Source: Hermodice carunculata | Lineage: Eukaryota; Annelida; Polychaeta; Eunicida; Amphinomidae | Reading direction: 5' to 3' | Assembly (NCBI GenBank): GCA_964020975.1 | Contig: OZ026630.1 | Coordinates: 64,575,013-64,639,012 of the forward strand | Length of the DNA stretch: 64,000 nt | Shown here: piece after piece, positions 39,795 to 49,182 of the stretch | Layout: the number at the start of each line of letters is the position of its first letter | How positions within the stretch are numbered: the stretch's first letter is position 1 | Notes under the pieces: model-generated | The model's database searches: none | Told to the model about the DNA's origin: nothing | The model's input: the letters and a program-made list of their open reading frames with translations, nothing else | Made by a program: the position numbers and the translations under genes

Positions 39795-40289
39795 ACGCTG
39801 AAGTGGAACGGAGCTGATTAGGCTACAGAACCGATTAACGTTATGTAAACAGGCTGTTCAACGATGTAAAACTGGATGACTTTCATGTTTTTGAGGTGTT
39901 CCTATTTGTGATATGAACTTCGGGATGCGTGATTTCTCCAAATGGAACATAAACGATGCTGAGTTCGGAGTCCTTTGATCTTGGTTTACGATCGTATACC
40001 GATACGCAACACCCGGAAACCATTACCGTATTCAGCGAAATTTAACAATTATACTGGTGTCCTTCATTATGTTGAATTTCATCATGGGTTTCCTATTTAT
40101 TGTCGCATTTCATTTGAACATGAAACATTGTGAGTTCCGTGGTTCTCTGGTTCAACTTTGGTGGTGCCAATGTGGCATTCATATATTATCTAGCTGACTA
40201 ACTTACAATCAGTCTCCGTTCATGTTCACACAGTGACAGTACAGTCAAGAGCACAGAAGGTGTAAAATCCAAAAATCAAATTCAGAAAA

Positions 40290-41262
40290 ATGCCTATAAT
40301 GAAAAAAGAAACTAAAGCCCAGCAACGTAAACGTCAAGCAGCCGAGTTAGTTGCAGTGGGAGAGACGGCACTTACAGACGAGATTACGCAACTGGGGTAA
40401 ATATATGTGTGTTTGTTATTTATTTGTTTGTTCCTTGCGCAGCATTGATATGACCATGGATCGTCGATATTATGACAGAGAATGAAAAGTAATATTTCTG
40501 TAGGCCTTGTTCTATCATAGTACCGTAAATGTTTCCGTTCTGGTAATTGCCCATTGAAACTAATACATCAACCATGTCAACGTACGCATGTAAGTTCATA
40601 CGCAGAAGATTTTTATTTCATCACGGTCTACTTTCAGTTGACAGCTATTGTTTGGCTCTCGCAAATAATGAATATGGACATTTTCAAAAGATTGTGGATC
40701 ATGCCGACTTTCTCTCCCAGTTTTTCCATGGATGCACATGGGAGCAACTATACAACATTTCAATATTCAACAAGTACCCGGAGCCAGACAATGCTGTAGG
40801 ACCTATTTCTGATTTTTCAGTATTTGCATGTATCAGCACAGATAGGAGTAAATCTTGGAGTTTGAGTAGTAACTTTCAAATGTTCCCTTCCAAATAAATA
40901 CAAGGAGTTCCCTTCCAACTAAATACAAAGAAAATGATATTCCGAAAATTGCATAGAACCCCTTCACATTCGGGTAAAATATGTCCAGCAGTTTACTTAT
41001 CATTTTGAACACGTACAACCCCCCCCCCCCTTCGTATCGGGAGAGTACCAGGAGTCCCATGACGAAGGGATTTTTTTTTTTTACAACACATGTGTGACTA
41101 AGTGTTATACAGTCAGTTTGGCCCGTATTGTTACCTGGACTGATACTTTTATTAATTTTCTTTTGTAGATATGACGGCCATGGATTTGTGAGTCGGCGTA
41201 CAGGGTTGAGATGGCAGAGCTCTGCAGGGCTGTTTGTACCAAGTTGGATTAGAATACAGTGA
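40290..41262 (+). CDS. Two-exon small gene inside the transposon, unknown function
   Basis: Exon 1, 40290-40396, begins ATG (MPIMKKETKAQQRKRQ...) and ends in phase 2 at a GTAAAT donor. Exon 2, 41169-41262, follows an acceptor with a pyrimidine-rich ttttcttttgtag tract. The joined frame is open and stops at TGA 41260-41262, giving 66 residues. The first ~20 residues are strongly basic and probably helical, the middle is acidic/aliphatic (LVAVGETALTDEITQ), and the splice point falls inside TQLGYDGHG, followed by a basic Arg-Arg motif. A poly(A) signal lies 125 bp downstream (41387-41392). Composition and splice fit are better than chance would usually give, but I do not recognise the family. 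It could be a captured host 5' end, an accessory DNA-binding protein, or a remnant of a longer gene. The intron contains a separate 116-codon frame (40547-40897). Confidence 0.5.
40547..40897 (+). CDS. 116-codon open frame in the intron, doubtful
   Basis: An uninterrupted plus-strand frame between the two exons. It contains several Trp, His and Cys residues, with segments such as FHHGLLSVDSYCLALAN and HADFLSQFFHGCTWEQL. It has its own ATG and ends ...FQMFPSK. It is not needed for the spliced gene, and I know no homologue. It may be an alternative exon, a second cargo gene or chance. Immediately after it comes a short direct repeat (ttcccttccaa, 40884 and 40909). Confidence 0.25.
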   Translation: MPIETNTSTMSTYACKFIRRRFLFHHGLLSVDSYCLALANNEYGHFQKIVDHADFLSQFFHGCTWEQLYNISIFNKYPEPDNAVGPISDFSVFACISTDRSKSWSLSSNFQMFPSK

Positions 41263-41390
41263 ACTTTTCTCATGACAAAGCGATAAGAACATGGACAAAA
41301 AAAGTTTTCATGTCAAGTTGGATGAGAATACAATGGACTTTTCTTACAACAAAGTGATAAGAACATCTACATAAAGTTTTCATGTAAATA
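41240..41390. repeat. Two-copy direct repeat in the 3' UTR
   Basis: ccaagttggattagaatacagtgaacttttc...aaagcgataagaacatggac...aaagttttcatgt is repeated about 73 bp further on with a few differences. The first copy contains the stop codon of the spliced gene and the second leads into its poly(A) signal. Confidence 0.8.
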
Positions 41391-41392
41391 AA
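41387..41392 (+). terminator. AATAAA poly(A) signal, plus-strand gene
   Basis: AATAAA within gtaaataaaatttg, 125 bp after the TGA of the two-exon gene, in AT-rich sequence. Correct distance and orientation for its 3' end. Confidence 0.45.
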
Positions 41393-41771
41393 ATTTGTAA
41401 ATATAAATATGGATGTAGTTTATGTTGATTTTTTTCAAATTGTGCAGCAAGGTCCTTATTTTCCCAGGCCATATTATTTCAACTGTAGCTTTTGAAAAAA
41501 TGGATTTGACTGGACTACGGCTGATGCATTGCCTGACACGGACGAAGTTCTGTGTATGCCACATACAGTAATTATGTGTAGTAGATAAAAATCAGAGCTT
41601 GGTCTGCCATATGGAAATCTATATACCCCTCCCCTTACTTTATTTGCATGAAATAACTTCTCTGGATTAATGTTGATTGTTCATTACAGGTCTGTCACAT
41701 ATCTAGAAATGAATCTTGCCAGTCATTTATAGTTCACAATCTAGTGCTACTGTTTCTGAAAATATAGTCGT

Positions 41772-41774
<3 letters not shown>

Positions 41775-41860
<86 letters not shown>
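41775..41860. repeat. (AT)n microsatellite between convergent genes
   Basis: About 43 AT dinucleotides, located between the 3' ends of the two convergent reading frames of the transposon. Confidence 0.97.
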
Positions 41861-41863
<3 letters not shown>

Positions 41864-41885
41864 ATGCATCCTAGTTGGAAAATGA

Positions 41886-41891
41886 TTTATT
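41886..41891 (-). terminator. AATAAA poly(A) signal, minus-strand frame
   Basis: Complement TTTATT lies 23 bp beyond the stop codon of the minus-strand frame (stop at 41916-41914). A second AATAAA (41946-41941) lies inside the final codons of that frame. Confidence 0.4.
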
Positions 41892-41913
41892 GGCTAAAGA
41901 ATCAAGAAAACAA

Positions 41914-42309
41914 TCAATGAGACAAACAACAAGAAAATATTTTATTCAACATAAGCTGGCGGTGGTGTACATCCTCGGGTGGCAAAGGGTCACACAACAC
42001 AGCCTCCTCCGTGCATTGATCCATGTCCCGGGGCTGGACCGCATCGCTCAAAAGTTTTCTACCTGTTGCACAATTTGCCTGTAAACTGACTGCGTCTGTG
42101 TCTGTAGTCTGTTTGTCTCTCCTCTTTGCCAGTAGTTGCTTTTTACACTCCCTTCCATCCGCTTCTTCGTCCGTTGATACCGGGGCATTTTTTCAGTTTT
42201 CGTCTCCTCCACTTCAATCATAAAAATTCTCCAAGTTAACTGTTACTCGCTCAAAGCTTTCCAAAACACTGCAGGCCGAAGTACCAAACCATTGCCGTTG
42301 TAAAGGCAT
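41914..42309 (-). pseudogene. Convergent reading frame with two TGA codons, unknown product
   Basis: On the minus strand, an ATG at 42309-42307 opens a frame of 31 codons (MPLQRQWFGTSACS...), then TGA, six codons, TGA, and then 92 codons to a final TGA at 41916-41914. The last segment is hydrophilic, with a basic block (KKQLLAKRRDKQTTD) and an acidic/proline block (DPLPPEDVHH). The region is CpG-rich, like a real exon. An overlapping frame with its own ATG (42221-42048, 57 codons, starts MIEVEETKTEK) is an alternative. The frame may be a decayed gene, may have an undetected intron removing both stops, or may be chance in GC-richer DNA. Family unknown. Confidence 0.35.
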
Positions 42310-42411
42310 TTTTGTCTTTGATCGGAGGTGATGAGAAGTGTGTGAGCTAATCCTGCCAGATGAGTACACTTTACCGAACAAACTGTCAGACCGCTCCCCG
42401 CTCCACTAGGC

Positions 42412-42424
42412 AGTCGCCATTTTT
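42412..42424 (-). promoter_or_regulatory. YY1-like AAAATGGCGAC motif, right arm
   Basis: On the minus strand AAAATGGCGACT lies upstream of the minus-strand frame, mirroring the ATGGCGGC at 39787. As a start codon it would give only MATA before a stop. It is more likely a promoter/initiator-type site. Confidence 0.35.
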
Positions 42425-43283
42425 AAACAACCTGTTGCTTGGGTCAAGGTCAGGTGACTCCGCTAATCCGCTCACTGTACCCTTTCGTGTCGGGCAGCGC
42501 GTGTGAAACCAGCCAAACAAAGCTGACTGCATGGTGGCTTTTGAAGGATTTGACTACAAAAAGTCCTTTTTTAAGCCACTAAAAGGCCGATTTTTTTAAT
42601 TTCAAAGCCAGATATGAGAGCCTCTACATGTTTGTAGTTTGTGCTAGAAACTTTGGGCCACGGGAGTGAGTATTCTTCATGCAAGAGCCTATCATTGCTT
42701 CAAGATTGACAATCATGCCTTTCATCGCCATTTTCTCAAAAGCAAGTTTTTCATAAATCGATCAATTTTTCTGCAGGCGTGTCTTGAAAACGGATCAAGA
42801 TATCTTCATAAAATGAACGGCTCTGACAAGATACGGATCTGCTCTAGGAAACGTATTTTTTTTATACCTTTCCAACCCTTCCTTCCGTGACTTTTGTGGC
42901 CCCAAAAATGAAGAAACTGTACAGTCTTACGGACCAAACTTAAAAATTGCATATTTTTATTCCTATCAGATTTTTTGTCAAAAGCAAGATACGGTTCCTG
43001 CGTATTGGTCTATAGTTTAATTTTCGATAGTTGTCACTCAGAATAAAATAATATTTTATCAGAAATCCTTGCAAAATGTGTGATTTCATACCCATTCACA
43101 AAACGGCTCCAAACAACATCAAAATTAATTTCATGACATTCAAATATGATTCCTGATAATGCTAACATCTGTGAGATATCGAAAATATATAGTTTTGCTG
43201 GTAACATAAGAAAAATAGGCAAGTTGCATCAGGTCAAAGTCGCGAGTCTGTGTTACGCGCTCGTAACGGTGCCGCCACCTTAA

Positions 43284-43500
43284 ATGGTAAAACAATGCTA
43301 GTTTTTGACAAGCATTTGCACCATCCTGAGGTACAAATCTGAGAAAACTTTGGTGCAGCTGCAGTCACTGTTTTTAGATACAGTAGCTGTCCATTAGGAT
43401 GGACAGACAGACAGAGGGATGGACAGATGGATGGATGAATGAGGAAGGAGCAACAATACCCTCTGGCACTTAATTGTACTTAATGTACCAGGGCAAAAAG
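43284..43500. repeat. Old dispersed repeat, right part
   Basis: Continuation of the module interrupted at 39491, with 'gaggtacaaatctgagaaaactttggtgcagctgcagt' in parallel with the 39360-39400 module. It ends in a GGACAGACAG/GGATGGATG tail (43398-43440) and accctctggca...ccagggcaaaaa. Confidence 0.6.
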
Positions 43501-44200
43501 CTGCTGATAGCATGCAGCAAGTGAAGGTGTTTCATCCTGAAAAACTTGATGTTCAAAATTGATCAAATTTTTTGCCAAATAATCATGTCAGACTTCAACA
43601 AATCCTGCACACCATGTATTCTGTGACATAAAAAGTCAAGCTGCCACTGTCACATATTTACATTTGGCAACAATTTTATCATAAAAAACACAGAAATAAG
43701 ATGTGTGTTAAATGCTCAACAAAGATACACATGGTAATGAAGGCCATTTTATGTGAATCACACACCCTTGCCATCTTTTTAGTTTACTTATGTTTTTAGG
43801 TTTATTATACCAGAATTTACTATTGGCAAATAGTCTTTTCAGGCTAATGTTGAATTGTACGAACCGAACAGAAAATAAAGATTTATCTTATCTTCAATGT
43901 AACTGTTCATTTTGCATAGATCACTCCCGCAACATACAAAGTTGTCCTTGCCTTGACTGGGTGTGTTTTTTTTAATGGGAAAATTGATACTGTTCTCATG
44001 GAATAAATTTGAAAAATGCTGATTGTCGTGACTTAGTGAACATGATCTCATACAGACTAGTGCTCTGGTGCACATGTACCGAAACATGATGGCATTTTCA
44101 GCAAAAGTAGAGGAATGCCGATCTCTTCATGAAAACAAGGTATTCCAGATTTATGGAATCCTATTCTTAATCTAGTGCTGATCAGAGACAGTACAAATGA
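43501..44200. other. Unannotated sequence
   Basis: AT-rich. No gene or repeat recognised. Confidence 0.4.
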
Positions 44201-44267
44201 GTCAATAACTTTCCTTGGTGCGGGTTGGGTGCATTGTGCGGAACCTGCACCAAGGAAAGCTGTTGAC
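44201..44267. repeat. MITE-type hairpin, solitary
   Basis: The arms 44201-44226 and 44242-44267 pair with a couple of mismatches around gggtgcattgtgcgg. The core ctttccttggtg / caccaaggaaag is the stem of the MITE at 677-892. MITE tips are not recognisable on either side, so this may be a decayed copy in which only the stem stays intact. Confidence 0.75.
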
Positions 44268-45572
44268 CTAGGGCATGCTGTTATGAATGGTCTTCCAATC
44301 AAATCTCAGCAAAAACGTTTTCTATTAATGAGAAATTTAACTAAAAATATTAAAGCAGATGACAATGTACATGTGGGTGCTTTTGGGTGATTTGAGAGTG
44401 AAAGCATTAAATGTGTGGTTATCTTACTGCTGGCTTTGCAGCTTTGTATTGTGCAGATAATACAGTGAGCAGCAATATGAACACAAACTATGAAAGGTGC
44501 CAGTGTTTTCCTGTGCTGCATAATCTCATTACTTGGAAAAATTAAGTTATTTTTAGCTGTGGCAGTTTTAATTGCACAATTCTAAAACCAACAAGAAAAA
44601 GGGAATTTCCGGTGTGGAAAGATATATCCATCCTAGGCATGACTTCCAGGTGTCATGATCCAAGTTTGATCTAAGTTAAGCAGAGTTACTCCACCCAGTG
44701 ACAGAGGGTGATTACACACCCATGGAAAAAGCCCAGCCATATCTATGACAGGTTGGCTACAGAGGAGGGGGTATGGAGTAAAAGTGAGAAAATTACCCAC
44801 AACACTTGTCCCTGATTTCCCCTTCATTGTGTGTCTGGGAATCATTTGACAACTCCCCCTGGTGTCTCGTTAATTAAACCAGTCACAGCATCCTACTTCA
44901 TCTGTGTTCCTTGCCCACCTTGAATACAACCCTTCAGGCCCACTGGTATCAGATCAACGCTTCTATTACACATCAAAACACTGCCATGGGCAATTCAACT
45001 TCTCTGTATTACCCTGGACAATACAATCTGTGCATTTTCAAACACTGTTACTAGATAAAACATGAATTTTCACCATACTGTATATATGCATACAAAGTTA
45101 AATATGAAGCATTGCTACCTGTCCATTTGCTTGGCTCCATGTCGACAGTGTGACAATGTTTTATTGATGTGTCTTTACGGTCCTGCATTTATTAATTACA
45201 GTCAGCATTTTTTTTCCTCACCAAAGTCAAATTTGCCATCCCAGTTGAGTAGCCTGCCTCATTAACACCCAATTTGTGCATGTTCATGATGCCACCAAAT
45301 GTAAATGACGACTCGCTCGACTGAGAGGCAATGAATAAAATTGTGAAATCATCTGTAAAAACAAACACAAACTTCCCTTTCAGACATGGTGGCGTTTAGG
45401 AAGAAAGGGACTTTTCTTATTGATTTTTACCATCACTTTTACCCTACAAAGGAAAAATTGTAATTTCATGCCTCTGGCTCTCTGGATTCAAACTAAAAAG
45501 TCAAACTGTCTGCCACTTTAAATGCCTGATGTGTGTGTGCAATAAACTGGGCCTGTTTTTAAGTCCGTGGTG
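44268..45572. other. Unannotated sequence
   Basis: No exon-like frame; nothing repetitive noted. Confidence 0.4.
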
Positions 45573-45950
<378 letters not shown>

Positions 45951-46149
45951 TTTCCATTCCATGCCATTTATTTTCTTTTATTTGCATGTGAATTTTGTGG
46001 TCAGTTTTTCTCGGACACTATTGATCCAGAACATACCACACTTGCCATGATGATAGACCTAGCAGTGAAGTTGTACAATATTGTTTGCAACAGTCATGAT
46101 ATCAAAAATTATGCAAGTTAGGGGCAATTAAAATTTGAAAAAGCTCCAA

Positions 46150-47430
46150 CTCTTCCAACCTATTACAAATAGACATAAAATTTAAAGTGGTACATGCAGG
46201 TTTGTGTTATGTGCGAATCTAATGGACTGTGAACAAAAACTAAAGCATTTTAAATTATGCTAATTAGGAACACTTGAAGGATTTAAAAGTTGAAGATCTC
46301 CAAAACTATTATAAATAAAGGTGCCAATCCAACTTCACTTTGTAAGTTTGTGACACAGCCACATCCAATGAATCATGAACCAAAATTGTAGCACTTTGAT
46401 TTATGCAAATTAGGTGGTTACACAAAACTGAATTCTTGAATAGCTGTCAAACCACTACAGATGGAGGTGTCATTCCAACTTTGATTTGTAGGTTTGTGAC
46501 ATAGCCACATCTAATGAAACATGAACCAAGCTTGTAACATTCTAATTTATGCAAATTAGACAAATAAACAAACTTTAAATATGGTATAAATTTCAAAACT
46601 ATTACAGATAGAGGTGCTATACCCACTTCAATCGGTAGGCTTGTGATATAGCTGCACCCAATGAACTATGGACCAAAGTTGTAGCATTTTGATTTATGCA
46701 AAGTAGGTGGTTACACAAAATTGAATTCTTTGATAACTTGCAAACTATTATGTAGACAGGCATCATTTCAACTTCAATTTATAGCTCTGTGACATAGCCA
46801 CATTCAATGAAACATAAATCAAAGTTCTAGCATTCAAATTTATGCAAATTAGATAAATACACAAAATTTAAATCTGGAACAATTCAAAACTATTGTAGAC
46901 AGAGGTGCCATTCACACTTCAATTGGAAGGTTTGTTACATAGCCTCATCCAATGATACATGAACCAAAGATGTAGCATTCCAGTTTATGCAAATCATGTG
47001 ATTATACAAAATTTAAATATGGAATAACTTCAAACTTATTGTAGATAAAGGTGCCATTTCCACTTCAATTGGTAGGTTTGTGACATAGCAATATCCAATG
47101 AGATGTGAACCAACTTCAATTGATAGGTTAGTGACATAGCTGCATCTAATGAAACACGAACAAAAGTTATAGCATTTTAATTTATGCAAATTAGGTGAAT
47201 ACATAGTTTAAATCTTGAACAACTTCAAAACTATTATTATAGACTGAGGTGTCATTCAACTTCAGTTGATACATTTGTGGGATAGCTGATTCCAATGAAC
47301 CATGAATCAAAGTTGTATGAGTTTGATTTATGAAAATTGGGTAAATACATAAAATTTAAATCTTGAATAGCTTAAAACTATAATGGATTTAGGTGGCTTT
47401 CCAACTTCAATTTATACATTTTTAACATAG
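46150..47430. repeat. Main array of the ~145-bp satellite
   Basis: Eight to nine diverged head-to-tail units. Each has gaggtgccattccaacttcaa-type, ggtttgtgacatagccacat, tccaatgaaacatgaaccaaag, ttatgcaaattaggt and aactattatagata-type blocks. The 'gaggtg(c/t)cat' landmark recurs near 46466, 46610, 46757, 46904 and 47047, spacing 143-147 bp, then a partial unit (about 47107) and a full one to 47246. Divergence of 15-30% by eye indicates an old array. A short array of the same family is at 1060-1440. Confidence 0.9.
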
Positions 47431-48724
47431 CCACACAAGAAAATTATTCTTCCAGGAGTTGAACAAATACTGAATAGACAATCTTTAAAAGTTTTCTAGG
47501 CACATAGACAAATTTGCTGACAAGCAAATCAAATTTTTCTAGTTTGTTTTTGGTTTCGGGTTTGTTTTGTTTTTTTTGTTTGTTTGTTTGTTTTTTTGTT
47601 TTTGTTTTTGTTTTTGTTTTTTTATGTTTTGTTTTTTTGTATGGAACATAATTTCTCATAATGTATTGTGCCCTTCAACATTTGCCCAGGAAGTAAAGAA
47701 AGGATATTAAATCTTTAATCAAATTAATCTTGGCAAATTTCCTTCATTCTTCAAGAGGACTGCATTAACCTACTTTTTTTTCTTTTTAATATATCTTGCA
47801 TACATTTTGAAGTACATTCTAGGAATGACTATGTGTAAATCCAACTAAACTCCAGTACTTTTTTTTTTGGTATTTTCATTTATAAACAAAACTTCAGGCA
47901 AGTGATTGAAAATTATGATATGTACTTTCCAGCCGATAATTGAGCAGCAAGTAGGACTCCCTTAATTCAAATAATTAATTTACAAACAAAATGGGAAATT
48001 AGGTATGTGGCATTTCTTTGTTTTCAACTTATTCATAAATGTATTTATCAAAAAGAGAAAAAAAAATGTAAAGAGGACAAAATGACAGAAGCAAGTAGAT
48101 TGAAGCCAGAAGGACAGCCAATCATTAATGGGTCTTCTTCTGCTGAGCCAGTTGGTGCGAGCATCAGGCCCCCATTGAAAATGCAATTAGTCCATGCAAA
48201 TATCCTACTGTGTCCACCTGTTCGTTAATTCAAGATGACCTTTATGTAATTATATATACCTTTAACACCTCCATCAAATGATCAACAGCCAGCCAACAAT
48301 GACACGCCATATGACAACACTGCCGCACAAGTTGGCAGCTAACAGCATTTAGCATGTCACTCTAATCTTGAGCCAACAAACACAAACACTCCTCTTGAAA
48401 AGTCACACGGTGGTACATTCAAAGCTGGGAAGGAAATGTCAATTTGTGGTGGATTATGTCGAGGCACTCTTTTAACATTTTTTTTTTTGGGGGGGGGGTG
48501 TTTGTTTGCCTTATAGGCTTTAGGAGAACATTTCACTTGAAGAACATGTTACTTTTAACATTATAAATGTATATCAAAGTTTTCAATATTAGCCATATAG
48601 AGTGCATGGTGTAGCATTTGTTCTTTGATAAGACCAGTCTTAGTGCAGAATTTATTAAAACTTTAGATAGGTCAGACTCTTCAATACAGTAGTGTGCGTT
48701 TCAGTGTTCATAATTCAAAAGTTC
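47431..48724. other. Unannotated; T/G-rich tract
   Basis: A (TTTTTG)n/(TTTG)n tract at about 47538-47640. A plus-strand frame at 48007-48228 ends in a hydrophilic then Pro-rich stretch (SRLKPEGQPIINGSSS), with no splice or family support. Poly-T/poly-G junction at 48480-48499. Confidence 0.4.
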
Positions 48725-49118
48725 AATAGTTCCCTTGAAATATACTTAGTACTGGCAGTTCCTGCCACCCAAAAGTGGAGTGCGATGATCGCACACCTGA
48801 GCACTGATGACCTTTGGCCCAGTTACTGTTGATAAGTAGGACATGCTTTACAGCGGTGCTCTCATCACCGCGACCTGTGGGTGGAAAGCTCCAGAAAGTT
48901 ACGCCTTCCATCCATGAATATTTCTGAAGATTGTTCAATTTCCTTGATTCTGCCATGTAGCCTGGTACTGTACAATGGTAAACAGGTATTTCTTCCTTGT
49001 AGTGGCAATAAACAGTTGGAAACTTGGGAATCAATTCAGAGGTGTGTGCTGTTCTATGCTGTGGTAATGACAACAATGGTGGCGCAGGAATAGATGTCCC
49101 ACGTGCGGCTAAGGACAC
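48723..49118 (-). CDS. 131-codon frame filling the TIR element, doubtful
   Basis: Minus-strand frame from ATG at 49118 to a stop just outside the left tip. It is one of the longest non-repetitive frames in the window. Composition looks protein-like (segments YCHYKEEIPVYHC, YSWMEGVTFWSFPPTG, HVLLINSNWAKGHQC, several Cys, His and Trp), but I know no related family. It may be a captured exon, because 'cttccacccacag' inside it would make an acceptor. The coding call is weak. Confidence 0.3.
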   Translation of the reverse strand: MSLAARGTSIPAPPLLSLPQHRTAHTSELIPKFPTVYCHYKEEIPVYHCTVPGYMAESRKLNNLQKYSWMEGVTFWSFPPTGRGDESTAVKHVLLINSNWAKGHQCSGVRSSHSTFGWQELPVLSIFQGNY

Positions 49119-49182
49119 TGGGTAAGGATCGTTGCGCTGCAGCGACTTACGCCGGTACTAGATATTTTTCAAGGGAACTATT
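48725..49182. mobile_element. 458-bp terminal-inverted-repeat element
   Basis: The left end AATAGTTCCCTTGAAA...TAGTACTGGC (48725-48756) is matched by the reverse complement at the right end (gccggtacta...ttcaagggaactatt, 49151-49182), an inverted repeat of about 32 bp with few mismatches. The interior is more GC- and CpG-rich than the flanks. No clear target duplication is visible, so the superfamily is open (hAT-like or other). One minus-strand frame of 131 codons covers most of it. Confidence 0.65.

Larger units (their letters stand above)
39492..43283. mobile_element. 3.8-kb TTAA-flanked DNA transposon carrying small genes
   Basis: The left end is TTAAGGTAGCGGCACCGTT (39492-39510). The right end reads aacggtgccgccaccttaa (43265-43283), its reverse complement with one mismatch, so the element is 3792 bp with a TTAA duplication. 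Removing it rejoins an older repeat. Its ends (about 39700-39830 and 41960-42520) are far richer in CpG than the rest of the window. It carries a two-exon plus-strand gene (40290-41262) and a convergent, interrupted minus-strand frame (41914-42309). The TTAA target is shared by piggyBac and Kolobok (known). The GG-starting tip is unlike the usual CCC of piggyBac, so Kolobok is slightly favoured. No transposase or THAP-like domain is visible, so it is presumably mobilised in trans. Confidence 0.8.

Noticed and set aside
40833-41273. 146-codon minus-strand frame inside the 3.8-kb transposon
   Set aside because: It is antisense to exon 2 and to homopolymer runs (poly-C, poly-A) and has no recognisable features. 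The plus-strand spliced frame explains the region better.
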